Shown here piece by piece: positions 1-6,792 of a DNA stretch of 24,746 nucleotides. The stretch is from Actinomycetota bacterium. GTDB lineage: Bacteria > Actinomycetota > Acidimicrobiia > Acidimicrobiales > BP-101. The notes below the pieces were generated by a model that was not told where the DNA came from, did no database searches, and saw nothing but the letters and a program-made list of their open reading frames with translations. The stretch's first letter is position 1, and each line of letters starts with the position of its first letter. The stretch spans positions 1 to 24,746 of the forward strand of contig JAUTXA010000256.1 of the NCBI GenBank assembly GCA_030838265.1, given 5' to 3'. The position numbers and the translations under genes were made by a program.

Positions 1-152
1 AGAGCCAGACCGACGAAGGCGAGGCCCGGCGCGACGATGAGCACTTCAGCTACGTGGCCGCGTGGGAGTGGACCGGCGGCGCCCCGCCGGTGCTGCACAA
101 GGAGCCGCTCGACTTCGAGCACGTCCACCTGACCCAGCGGAGCTACAAGTGA
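1..152 (+). CDS. sdhA: Succinate dehydrogenase flavoprotein subunit, C-terminal end (partial)
   Basis: The window opens inside a gene whose last 49 codons run from base 3 to the TGA at 150-152. The translation ends DFEHVHLTQRSYK, with an acidic stretch and a tyrosine/tryptophan-rich segment (FSYVAAWEW) before it, which fits the C-terminal tail of SdhA/FrdA flavoproteins. The FAD-binding and catalytic parts lie outside the window. The assignment rests mainly on the next gene being sdhB: the sdhB GTG start overlaps this TGA as GTGA, so the two are almost certainly translationally coupled subunits of complex II, which oxidises succinate to fumarate at the membrane. A fumarate reductase A subunit would look the same in this short tail. 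Confidence 0.8.
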   Translation, partial: SQTDEGEARRDDEHFSYVAAWEWTGGAPPVLHKEPLDFEHVHLTQRSYK

Positions 153-895
153 ACCTGACGCTTCACGTCTGGCGGCAGACCGACGCCGCCTCAGCCGGCC
201 ACATGGCCACCTACGAGGCGCGTGACATCGCTCCCGAGATGTCGTTCCTCGAGATGCTCGACGTGGTCAACGAGGGCCTGATCCTCAAGGGCGACGATCC
301 CATCGCCTTCGACAGCGACTGCCGCGAGGGCATCTGCGGCACGTGCGGCTTCGTCATCAACGGCGTGGCCCACGGCCCCCGCCAGGCCACCACCGTCTGC
401 CAGCTCCACATGCGCAGCTTCAACGACGGCGACGTGCTGTGGCTCGAGCCGTGGCGGGCCCGCCCCTTCCCCGTCCTCAAGGACCTGGTGACCAATCGCG
501 CCGCCTTCGACCGCATCATCGCGTCGGGCGGGTTCATCTCCGTCCCCACCGGGGCTTCGCAGGACGCCAACGCCATCCCGGTGCCGAAGCCCGACGCCGA
601 CACGGCGATGGATGCCGCGGCCTGCATCGGCTGCGGCGCATGTGTGGCGGCCTGCCCCAACGCCTCGGCCATGCTCTTCACGGGGGCCAAGATCCGCCAC
701 CTCGGTGTCCTGCCCCAGGGCCAGCCCGAGCGCCAGGATCGGGCCCTGGCCATGGTCCGCCAGATGGACATCGAGGGGTTCGGCACCTGCACCAACATCG
801 GCGAGTGCTCGGCGGTGTGCCCCAAGGAGATCGACATGGAGACGATCTCGTTCATGAACGGCGAGCTCCTCCGGGCCACCCTGCATCACCGCTAG
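149..895 (+). CDS. sdhB: Succinate dehydrogenase / fumarate reductase iron-sulfur subunit
   Basis: The protein has 248 residues and carries electrons from the SdhA flavin through three Fe-S clusters to the quinone site of complex II. The N-terminal ferredoxin-like domain holds the 2Fe-2S ligands C58, C63, C66 (DCREGICGTC) and probably C84. The C-terminal domain has C159/C162/C165 with C169-Pro for one cluster and C214/C220/C224-Pro for the other. The GTG at 149 is chosen because it overlaps the sdhA stop (GTGA) and gives the usual N-terminus; the longer open frame to 62 lies in sdhA. The wide spacing between C66 and C84 and the HGPRQATTVCQLHMR segment suggest the actinobacterial subtype related to the Mycobacterium Rv0247c-like proteins rather than the E. 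coli type. No sdhC or sdhD follows, so any membrane anchor would be upstream of the window. Confidence 0.95.
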   Translation: MNLTLHVWRQTDAASAGHMATYEARDIAPEMSFLEMLDVVNEGLILKGDDPIAFDSDCREGICGTCGFVINGVAHGPRQATTVCQLHMRSFNDGDVLWLEPWRARPFPVLKDLVTNRAAFDRIIASGGFISVPTGASQDANAIPVPKPDADTAMDAAACIGCGACVAACPNASAMLFTGAKIRHLGVLPQGQPERQDRALAMVRQMDIEGFGTCTNIGECSAVCPKEIDMETISFMNGELLRATLHHR

Positions 896-919
896 GGGCC
901 GCGGCCGGCCCGGGGCGAA

Positions 920-936
920 CCGCCCTCGCCGGGCGG
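920..936 (+). terminator. GC-rich hairpin after sdhB
   Basis: CCGCCC (920-925) pairs perfectly with GGGCGG (931-936) around a TCGCC loop, 24 nt after the sdhB stop. There is no T-tract, so it is at best a weak or Rho-assisted terminator. The region is so GC-rich that a chance 6-bp stem is possible. Confidence 0.35.
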
Positions 937-966
937 GGGTGCGCGTAACCACCCAACTTCTTGGCT

Positions 967-972
967 TATGCT
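967..972 (+). promoter_or_regulatory. Possible -10 box upstream of the 1092 gene
   Basis: TATGCT fits the TANNNT form of the actinobacterial -10. It lies in the only locally AT-rich patch between sdhB and the gene at 1092. No -35 hexamer is recognisable 17 nt upstream. If used, it gives a leader of about 110 nt that contains the hairpin at 1036-1060. Confidence 0.3.
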
Positions 973-1035
973 GTTTGGCATTCCATCCGATGGGGAAGGA
1001 TGGGGGGTCTCGGTGGCGAAGTACTTGCTGTTCGG

Positions 1036-1060
1036 GGCCACGGAACCACTCTCCGTGACC
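1036..1060 (+). other. Leader hairpin upstream of the 1092 gene
   Basis: GGCCACGGA (1036-1044) pairs with TCCGTGACC (1052-1060), eight pairs with one C/A mismatch, around a 7-nt loop. It ends 31 nt before the ATG at 1092. It could be a regulatory leader structure; it lacks the conserved motifs of the c-di-AMP (ydaO) riboswitch that often precedes actinobacterial cell-wall hydrolase genes. Confidence 0.35.
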
Positions 1061-1091
1061 AAAGGGCCCAGGCCCTCCCCGGACCAGCAAG

Positions 1092-2720
1092 ATGACGCAG
1101 CCTTTCGACGAACTCGAGTCTCCGGGTCCCTGGCGACTGAACCGACAGACGGCGATGGCGGCCGCCTCGGTTGCCGGCCTGGTTGGGTTCGCCGACCTCA
1201 CCGCCACCCACGGGCTGCTGGCGGCGGTGATGCTCTGCGCCGCGGCGGCGGCCCTGGTCAGCACCGTCCGCTGGGTCCACGAGACCCTTCCTGAGGAGCG
1301 GCGCGACCAGCTCGCCCAGCTGGTGGCCACCCTCGACGAGCACCTCCGGCCGTGGGCGGTCGAGACCGGCGAGCGGATCGTCGCCCGGGTGGCCACCGTC
1401 GTCCGTCCGCTGCAGGACGCCGTCGACGCCATCGTCGACCGCCACATCCCGCGCGAGACCCAGCAGCGGGCCGCCCACGTCGCCATGGCCATGGCCTCGG
1501 TGACCGCCATCCTGGCGTTGGTGCTCACCAGCGCCGCCCCGGTGCGCCCCGCGTCGGTCGCCACGGCCCGCTTGGCCAGCGGCAAGGCCCCCGCCGCCGT
1601 CCGGAGTCATCTCGGCCCCCTCGACAACATCACCAAGGAAAGCCGCAAGCCGGTGCCGGTGGCGGTCAGCCCGACGGCCAAGGCCGCCCCCAAGGCCACG
1701 GCTGCCGCGCCCCCGAACGCCCACGGCGTCCTGCCGGTGGGCAAGGGGATGTGGATCTGGCTGCCCGAGCGGGCCGAGGGCGGCGACGTGAGGGGCATCG
1801 TCAGCCGGGCCAAGGCCGTCGGCATCACCCACGTGTACGTGAAGGTGGGCTCGTCGGTCGATGGGTTCATCAACCAGGACTTCCTCGGTCGCCTGCTGCC
1901 CGCGGCTCACGCCGCCGGGATCCGCGTCTACGGCTGGGACTTTCCCTACCTCGACAACGTGGGGGACGACGTCAACCGGGCCGTCGCCGCCGCTCACTTC
2001 GCCGCCCCGGGCGGCCACCACCTCGACGGCCTGTCGGCCGACATCGAGCTGCAGAGCATGGGCGTCAAGATCAACCACGACACGGCCCTCGGCTACGGCG
2101 CCGGGCTGCGCAAGCTGCTCGGGGCCGACTACCCACTCATCGCCACCGTGCCCCGTCCCTCGTCGATGCTCACCAACTACCCGTTCGCCGAGATCGCCTC
2201 GAACTTCGACGCCTTGGCCCCCATGGTCTATTGGCTCAACCGCGAGGCCGGGGCCGACGTGGCCGGCGCCATCTTCTCGCTGCGGGGGTACGGCAAGCCG
2301 ATCATGCCCATCGGCCAGGCCTACGACGGAGCCGCCGAGGGCGGTCGGCCCGGCGTCCCCCAGAAGGCCGAGATCCAGCGCTTCATGGCCGTGGCCGAGA
2401 TGTACGGCTCGACCTCGGTGTCGTTCTGGTCGTGGCAGCACGCCGACCCGCAGGCGTGGGACGCCATCAGGGAGACGTGGCAGTTCAGCCTCCCGGCCGC
2501 CCCGCAGCCCTTCCACCCCGGCCAGGTCCGGGCCTACCAGTCGCTGCTCAGCAACCTCGGCTTCCCGGTGAAGCTCAGCAACCAGCTCGACCAGCAGACG
2601 GCGAACGCGGTGGCCGCATACCAGCAGCGGGCCCACCTCCCGGTGACGGGCATCATCGACGCGGCCACCCGGGCCATGCTGATGACCCCCTTCGCTCCGC
2701 CCATCCACGCCCACGGCTAG
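1092..2720 (+). CDS. Membrane-anchored glycoside-hydrolase-like protein with C-terminal peptidoglycan-binding domain
   Basis: The protein has 542 residues. Hydrophobic stretches at about 21-37 and 40-58 and a stronger one at 128-150 suggest an N-terminal membrane region. A Pro/Ala/Lys-rich linker (about 185-215) leads to a TIM-barrel-like domain (about 216-465) beginning GKGMWIWLPERAEGG. This domain has motifs seen in glycoside-hydrolase-like barrels: THVYVKVG, IRVYGWDFPYL, the acidic pair in LSADIEL (D317, E319), LAPMVYWL and VSFWSWQHA. Residues 478-532 form a PG_binding_1-type repeat (VRAYQSLLSNLGFPV then TANAVAAYQQRAHLPVTG), which would hold it on the cell wall. I infer a surface protein that binds and perhaps cleaves wall polysaccharide; activity is not proven by sequence. 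The ATG at 1092 has no clear Shine-Dalgarno. Confidence 0.8.
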   Translation: MTQPFDELESPGPWRLNRQTAMAAASVAGLVGFADLTATHGLLAAVMLCAAAAALVSTVRWVHETLPEERRDQLAQLVATLDEHLRPWAVETGERIVARVATVVRPLQDAVDAIVDRHIPRETQQRAAHVAMAMASVTAILALVLTSAAPVRPASVATARLASGKAPAAVRSHLGPLDNITKESRKPVPVAVSPTAKAAPKATAAAPPNAHGVLPVGKGMWIWLPERAEGGDVRGIVSRAKAVGITHVYVKVGSSVDGFINQDFLGRLLPAAHAAGIRVYGWDFPYLDNVGDDVNRAVAAAHFAAPGGHHLDGLSADIELQSMGVKINHDTALGYGAGLRKLLGADYPLIATVPRPSSMLTNYPFAEIASNFDALAPMVYWLNREAGADVAGAIFSLRGYGKPIMPIGQAYDGAAEGGRPGVPQKAEIQRFMAVAEMYGSTSVSFWSWQHADPQAWDAIRETWQFSLPAAPQPFHPGQVRAYQSLLSNLGFPVKLSNQLDQQTANAVAAYQQRAHLPVTGIIDAATRAMLMTPFAPPIHAHG

Positions 2721-2741
2721 GCGGTTGCGAGACGGGCGCGG

Positions 2742-3659
2742 TCAGCCCGGGCGGGTCGTCCAGGCCTGGCGGCCCAGCTCGAGCCAGCCGACGGCAGTGC
2801 GCCCATCGGGCTCGTCGAACCGGCACAGGGTGCGGGCCAGCTGACCGATCTCCCCCTCGGGGCCGTCGAGGCGGACGGGGGCATGGAACAGCGGCGTCAC
2901 GTCGAGGTTGAGGGCACCGACGTCGAGCGAACCTGACATCGGCAGCCCGCCGTCGCCACACTTCAGGTCGACGTCGAAGCTGGTGGTCACCTCGAGGTCA
3001 CCGTCGGGCGGCAGGAAGAACCCGGGCGCGTAGTTGAAGTTCTCGAGCTCGACGAGGGTGGCGTGGAAGCGGCTGTCGTCGCCCATCCGGCCCGCCACCC
3101 AGGTGTGGTCGAAGCGCCACCAGTCGCGGACGCCCCACGAGTGATCGCGCTCGCCCGCGCCATCGAAGGCGATGCGGTCGGAGCCCACCAGGATCTCGCC
3201 GTGCACGTTGCAGGCCTGCTCGTAGCGGGTGACGCCCGGGTAGTCGAACGGCGGGCCGGCCCCCTCCCATTCGAGGTCGAGGCCGAACGGGACGAGGTCG
3301 CCCCGCTCGTCGCCATAGGCGGTGAGGGGATCGTCGAGCGACACGGCGAAGGCCTCGAGCCCGATCGACCAGTGGTCGTTGGCCGTCTCGCAGGTCAGGT
3401 CCGTCCAGAGGCCGTCGGTGCGGATCTCGAGGCTCTTGCCCCGGGGCAGTGGGGCCTCGTGGTCGCGCACCGCCAGCAGGGGCCGGTCGTTGCCGACCAG
3501 GTAGGCCCAGAACCACGACACGTTCAGGTTGGGCAGCAGGCCGAGGCGCACGTAGCCGCCCAGGCTCCCGTCGTCTGAGGCGAAGTCGAAGTACCAGGAC
3601 TCGTTCCAGAGCGCCTCGGTGCCGGCCGGGTGGCGGAGCTCGTCGTGGTCAGCGGCCAC
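2742..3659 (-). CDS. Hydroxyneurosporene synthase (CrtC)-like / DUF7064-type protein
   Basis: The protein has 305 residues, is rich in Trp and Asp, and has no signal peptide or membrane segment. The N-terminal half has WNESWYFDFA and VSWFWAYLV; the centre carries GAGERDHSWGVRDWW (about 168-181), a pattern I associate with the carotenoid 1,2-hydratase (CrtC)/tocopherol-cyclase-like lipocalin superfamily and its uncharacterised DUF7064/7065 relatives. Those relatives are common in actinobacteria and often sit near lipid or steroid genes; their substrate is unknown. It starts with GTG at 3657-3659, and the 11-base overlap GTGGCCGCTGA with the upstream swivel-domain gene suggests translational coupling. 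The 3' end faces the 1092 gene with 21 bp between. Family placement is from motif recall, not an alignment. Confidence 0.7.
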   Translation of the reverse strand: MAADHDELRHPAGTEALWNESWYFDFASDDGSLGGYVRLGLLPNLNVSWFWAYLVGNDRPLLAVRDHEAPLPRGKSLEIRTDGLWTDLTCETANDHWSIGLEAFAVSLDDPLTAYGDERGDLVPFGLDLEWEGAGPPFDYPGVTRYEQACNVHGEILVGSDRIAFDGAGERDHSWGVRDWWRFDHTWVAGRMGDDSRFHATLVELENFNYAPGFFLPPDGDLEVTTSFDVDLKCGDGGLPMSGSLDVGALNLDVTPLFHAPVRLDGPEGEIGQLARTLCRFDEPDGRTAVGWLELGRQAWTTRPG

Positions 3660-3975
3660 GGATCACGCCCTGGTCGCCGCTGCAGTCGATCTCGACCTCG
3701 TCGCCGTCGGCCGGCTCGCCCTCGGGAAAGGTGGCACCCATCACGCACGGCAACCGGTACTCGCGGCTGACGATGCCGATGTGGCTGCCGGGCGTGCCGC
3801 TGGTGCAGACCACTGCGGTGAGCTCGTCGTAGATGGGCGCCAGGAAGGTGGCCCCGGCGTCGCGCACCAGGCCGACGACGCCGTCGGCACCGGTGTCCAT
3901 CAGCTCGAGGACGTTGTCGGGCCCCTCGATCAGCTGCCACCGGCCCGTCACCGGCCCATGGTCGAAGACCTTCAT
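3649..3975 (-). CDS. Stand-alone PEP-utilising enzyme mobile (swivelling) domain protein
   Basis: The protein has 108 residues and consists of little more than the swivelling phosphohistidine domain found in PEP synthase, pyruvate phosphate dikinase and PTS enzyme I. The motif TSGTPGSHIGIVSREY followed by LPCVMGA matches the family pattern around the catalytic histidine, here H65. No ATP-grasp or PEP/pyruvate-binding domain is encoded beside it, so any phosphotransfer would need a partner in trans, or the domain serves another role. ATG at 3973-3975 is preceded by GGGGCAGGG, a possible ribosome site; a longer frame to 4083 would overlap the divergent gene's start. It is coupled to the DUF7064-type gene by an 11-nt overlap. 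Confidence 0.75.
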   Translation of the reverse strand: MKVFDHGPVTGRWQLIEGPDNVLELMDTGADGVVGLVRDAGATFLAPIYDELTAVVCTSGTPGSHIGIVSREYRLPCVMGATFPEGEPADGDEVEIDCSGDQGVIRGR

Positions 3976-4004
3976 CCCTGCCCCTACGTCGCGCACGCTC
4001 GCCG

Positions 4005-4035
4005 ATCGTAGAGGCCAGACTCTCGCCGTGGACAA
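4005..4035 (-). promoter_or_regulatory. Candidate promoter for the swivel-domain/DUF7064 pair
   Basis: On the minus strand TACGAT (4010-4005) is a good -10, with TTGTCC (4035-4030) as a possible -35 at 19-nt spacing. Transcription would start near 3998, about 23 nt before the ATG at 3975, leaving room for the GGGGCAGGG ribosome site. The -35 overlaps the first codons of the divergent gene at 4028. Confidence 0.35.
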
Positions 4036-5179
4036 GCCAGGGGCCTTGGGAGTCGCCGATCTCGAGCGCGTCAACGAGCTCATCGCCTACCACTCGGCCA
4101 TCTCGGGGGCGATGACGAAGGAGCGGACCAACCTCGAGTCGGCCCTCATCCCCGTCTCGGCCTACATCGTGGTGTCGGCTGTCGAGACCTACTACAGGTG
4201 GCCTTCGATGATCGCCGCCATCGACGCTCGGCTGCCGGCGGAGGAGATCGGGCGCCGGGCGCGCCGGCCCGGCTGCCGCATCAACGCCGTCCATCTCTGG
4301 ACGGTGGCCAACATGTACCTGGTCGGGCGGAAGATCCTCGTCAGCCTCGGGATGGTGGCCGACGACGGGCCGGCGGCCCTCGGCGTACTCGACTTCTGGG
4401 AGCGGGCGGCGCGGGCCTACCGGGCGGACGGGACGCGCCAGGCGTGGGACACCGGGCTCTCAGCCCATCCCTACGACGCTGGGGTGATCGACTCCCTCAT
4501 GGCAAGCGTCTCGCCGATCGACTCCGAGGAGACCAGGGCTGTCGTCGGCCGTTTCAACGCCACGTTGATGTCGTACCTGTTCCTGCTCTACTTCGACACC
4601 CGAGTGGGGACGGCGGACTCGGGGCCGTGGCCGCTGCCCGACGGTCGGACCCTGATGGTGCGCGACTTCTACCAGCTCGGTCCGAGCCACTTCTGGTGGT
4701 CGCCGGTCGGCGCCGATCTGCCGTATCAGAACCTCACCGCCGCCCTCGTGTTCGACGGCGTCGATGTGCGCGTGAACGACTGGGGCACGTCGACCCACGA
4801 GCCGGCCGATTACCTCCCCCATCTCGTCGGCTTCGGGCTGTGCACGACCGATGGCGGGGACGGTTCGCTTCGACCTGTGTCGTTCGACGAGCTGACCGCC
4901 ATCGCCAAGGCGGCCAAGGGGGCCCAGGCCCAGCACTACCGCAACGTGGCGGCCATGTCGCGGGACGAGAAGATCCGATGCGGGGCCTACGTCTACTTCA
5001 CCTTCCTTCGCCCCTTCGCCGAGGAAGCCGGCATCGCCGACGACCTCGACTGGACGGTGCCCCGCGACACCATCGGCCCCGTCTACGACGCCCTGTCGAT
5101 GATCGAAGGCGGCAACGCCGCCCCCGAGGAGGGCGTCGACTACTACGAACCCATCGCCGCCCCGTCCCCGCCGGGCTGA
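4028..5179 (+). CDS. Hypothetical protein, 383 residues
   Basis: I do not recognise this family. The protein is soluble-looking, with no signal peptide or clear membrane segment and many aromatics (FYQLGPSHFWWSPVG, TFLRPFAEEAG). Notable segments are LWTVANMYLVGRKILVSLGM, NATLMSYLFLLYFDTRVG, NLTAALVFDGVDVRVNDWG and a C-terminal helix-rich part ending VDYYEPIAAPSPPG. GTG at 4028 is chosen because the sequence downstream is protein-like from that point and the frame above it runs back into the divergent gene; ATG at 4111 is an alternative. It is transcribed divergently from the swivel-domain/DUF7064 pair with 52 bp between starts, which may mean shared control. Its last codons form one copy of the direct repeat described at 5159-5183. 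Confidence 0.7.
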   Translation: MDKPGALGVADLERVNELIAYHSAISGAMTKERTNLESALIPVSAYIVVSAVETYYRWPSMIAAIDARLPAEEIGRRARRPGCRINAVHLWTVANMYLVGRKILVSLGMVADDGPAALGVLDFWERAARAYRADGTRQAWDTGLSAHPYDAGVIDSLMASVSPIDSEETRAVVGRFNATLMSYLFLLYFDTRVGTADSGPWPLPDGRTLMVRDFYQLGPSHFWWSPVGADLPYQNLTAALVFDGVDVRVNDWGTSTHEPADYLPHLVGFGLCTTDGGDGSLRPVSFDELTAIAKAAKGAQAQHYRNVAAMSRDEKIRCGAYVYFTFLRPFAEEAGIADDLDWTVPRDTIGPVYDALSMIEGGNAAPEEGVDYYEPIAAPSPPG

Positions 5180-5183
5180 ACAC
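5159..5183 (+). repeat. Direct repeat, copy 1 (3' end of the 4028 gene)
   Basis: GCCCCGTCC followed by CCGCCGGGCTGAACAC spans the last codons and stop of the 4028 gene. The final 18 nt (CCCCGCCGGGCTGAACAC, 5166-5183) recur exactly at 6017-6034, and the 5' part recurs with a 4-nt insertion. Weaker similarity continues past the repeat (CGCCGCCGCTTCTT versus CGCGGCCGACCGCTGCTA). Confidence 0.8.
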
Positions 5184-5274
5184 AGCGCCGCCGCTTCTTG
5201 GTGCACTAACTCCCCCTGAGCGGGCACGAGCGCACCGAGACGCTGTCGCCGGTCGAGCACGCCATCATTGGTGC

Positions 5275-5985
5275 ATGCGGCGACGCAGGTCGGGCGAGGC
5301 GGAGACGCGGCGAACCTTCTCTCCGGAGGCAAGACGCCAGGTCCTCGAGTACCAGTTCGTCCTCGTGCCGGTACTGGCCTTGTTGGGCGCCTACCTCGTC
5401 AGATTCTTCGTGAGCACATCCGTCGCCATCGGCATTGCTGTTGCCTGGGCGCTCGTTGTCACCGGCATCGCACGGTTCATCTGGCGCCGGCTGGGGACCA
5501 CGGTGGCGAAGCCCCTCGTCCTCATCATCACCCTGCTCAGTGGACTGATCACAGGCGCTGCCGCTGCCTTCACCCCGCCACCGCCGACCTTCTCGGTCAA
5601 CCAACCTGCGCTCCACCGCACCATGGCGCGGCTGCGAGACATCCAGGTCGAGCTCGATGCTTTGCCGGCCTACGAGACCCGGAGTCCGAGCCACGCATTC
5701 CGAAGTGGCTGCAGCGATGACAGTGGTGACCTCTTCCAACCTTCGGTCTCGCGAGAGTGGAAGACCGTCCCGGCCCAGGCAAACGCCCTCACCATCCAGA
5801 TCGCGACCGACTTGGTGAAAAGAGGATGGGAGGGGACTCTGACACCGGACCGGTTCGGGAACATCTACCTCCACACGATGCGTGGTGGTCGACGGGCAAC
5901 CGCAGAGGTTTACTCGTCCTACGAGTTCGACATCGTCGCTGTCGAGGCCCGCGTCCACGGTGACGAGCCCTGCAGGAAGAGGTGA
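5275..5985 (+). CDS. Hypothetical membrane protein, 236 residues
   Basis: A basic N-terminus (MRRRRSGEAETRR) is followed by three hydrophobic stretches at about 26-43, 49-70 and 79-98, then a soluble C-terminal part of about 135 residues starting at a Pro-rich turn (FTPPPPTF). The C-terminal domain contains two cysteines (CSDDSGD and DEPCRKR) and an alternation suggestive of beta strands (GRRATAEVYSSYEFDIVAVEARV). I do not recognise the family. ATG at 5275 is the first plausible start; the same frame is open far upstream, but there it lies antiparallel to sense inside the 4028 gene. Base composition is visibly less GC-biased than its neighbours, and the gene is bracketed by the direct repeats at 5159-5183 and 6007-6034, which hints at insertion or duplication. 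Confidence 0.65.
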   Translation: MRRRRSGEAETRRTFSPEARRQVLEYQFVLVPVLALLGAYLVRFFVSTSVAIGIAVAWALVVTGIARFIWRRLGTTVAKPLVLIITLLSGLITGAAAAFTPPPPTFSVNQPALHRTMARLRDIQVELDALPAYETRSPSHAFRSGCSDDSGDLFQPSVSREWKTVPAQANALTIQIATDLVKRGWEGTLTPDRFGNIYLHTMRGGRRATAEVYSSYEFDIVAVEARVHGDEPCRKR

Positions 5986-6006
5986 GCCCACAGCGCATTC
6001 GAGACG

Positions 6007-6034
6007 CCCCGTCCGGCCCCGCCGGGCTGAACAC
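6007..6034 (+). repeat. Direct repeat, copy 2
   Basis: GCCCCGTCC-GGCC-CCGCCGGGCTGAACAC lies 21 nt after the stop of the 5275 gene. It matches the end of the 4028 gene except for the inserted GGCC. In copy 1 the TGA is a stop codon; here the repeat is intergenic. Confidence 0.8.
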
Positions 6035-6090
6035 TCGCGGCCGACCGCTGCTAGAACGCTCCGCTGTGGCGCCAGTGTTGAGGACGACCC

Positions 6091-6729
6091 GTGACTGAGA
6101 CGGGTCACGTTCCGGGTTGGTATGCCGACCCCGATGGTGGCAATCGCCTTCGGTACTGGGACGGCCGGGGCTGGACCGAGCAGCGCCGGGAGCTCCCCGA
6201 GTGGGGGCATGCGACCGGTGATGGCCCGCCGCCGCCCAAGGCGCGACGGTGGTTCTCGATCACCATCGCCGTGGCCGCCATCGTGGGCGTGATCATCACC
6301 GCCCTCGTCATGCGCAGCGTCGGGCAGCGCCCGCCTCGCACCATCCACGACGCAGCCTTCGAACGCCAGGCCGACGCCCTCTGTAAGACGCGGCTCACGG
6401 ACCTGCGGCCCGCTCGCTCCGACCCCGAGGGTCCGCCATCGAGCGTGGCACCCGTGGTCATGGGTGGACGGATCGACAAGACCGCCGACGAGATCGCTGC
6501 TACCGCGGCCGCCCTGCGCGCGTTGCCCGTGAACGAGAGCGATCACCGCTTGGTCGAGGCCTGGCTGGCCGACTGGGACGAGTACGCGGCGGTCGGTCAC
6601 CGTTATGCCGACGCCGTGCGGGGCGGTGACCCGCGCACGTACACCAAGGTCGAGGCTCAGGGCCACGACCCCGTCCATCGCATCGGCCGCTTCGCCCGCG
6701 GCAACCACATCGACCACTGCGTGCTCTGA
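6091..6729 (+). CDS. DUF2510 domain-containing single-pass membrane protein
   Basis: The protein has 212 residues. Residues 7-30 (VPGWYADPDG...LRYWDGRGWTE) are a DUF2510 motif, a short Trp-rich module found at the N-terminus of many actinobacterial membrane proteins. A Pro-rich spacer precedes one membrane segment at 54-74 (FSITIAVAAIVGVIITALVM). The outer domain of about 135 residues is probably helical and has two cysteines (DALCKTRL and IDHCVL near the C-terminus) that could form a disulfide. Function is unknown. The GTG start at 6091 is supported by GAGGA six nt upstream. The gene follows the second copy of the direct repeat. Confidence 0.8.
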   Translation: MTETGHVPGWYADPDGGNRLRYWDGRGWTEQRRELPEWGHATGDGPPPPKARRWFSITIAVAAIVGVIITALVMRSVGQRPPRTIHDAAFERQADALCKTRLTDLRPARSDPEGPPSSVAPVVMGGRIDKTADEIAATAAALRALPVNESDHRLVEAWLADWDEYAAVGHRYADAVRGGDPRTYTKVEAQGHDPVHRIGRFARGNHIDHCVL

Positions 6730-6760
6730 CCAAGACGGGGATCATCGACCGCACGGAGGC

Positions 6761-6784
6761 CTGACGTCAGCGACTGGCTACCCT
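6761..6784 (+). promoter_or_regulatory. Candidate leaderless promoter with adjacent palindrome for the VOC-ABC operon
   Basis: TACCCT (6779-6784) fits TANNNT and lies 8 nt before the ATG at 6793, so the message would begin at or next to the start codon; no Shine-Dalgarno is present. Just upstream, CTGACGTCAG (6761-6770) is a perfect 10-bp palindrome in the spacer region, placed where a repressor would block RNA polymerase. Confidence 0.4.
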
Positions 6785-6792
6785 CCTAGCCC

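Noticed and set aside
941..1091. c-di-AMP (ydaO-type) riboswitch before a wall-active gene
   Set aside because: The context fits, but the conserved CCGAATCCG and associated GGGGAAC-type blocks of the class are not there; only a simple hairpin is visible.
191..1585. Long minus-strand open frame across sdhB and the start of the 1092 gene
   Set aside because: It crosses two well-supported plus-strand genes, and its translation is low-complexity Arg/Ala/Gly/Val typical of antisense frames in GC-rich DNA.
966..2714. 582-codon minus-strand open frame opposite the 1092 gene
   Set aside because: The sense strand encodes clear barrel and peptidoglycan-binding motifs; the antisense translation is Gly/Arg/His-rich without any domain.
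4198..5274. Upstream extension of the 5275 gene's frame
   Set aside because: This part is a second frame of the 4028 gene and is Arg/Pro-rich; the membrane-protein character begins only at the ATG at 5275.
5180..5274. tRNA or small RNA gene between the 4028 and 5275 genes
   Set aside because: No cloverleaf, no T-loop consensus and no convincing promoter-terminator pair were found in this 95-bp gap.
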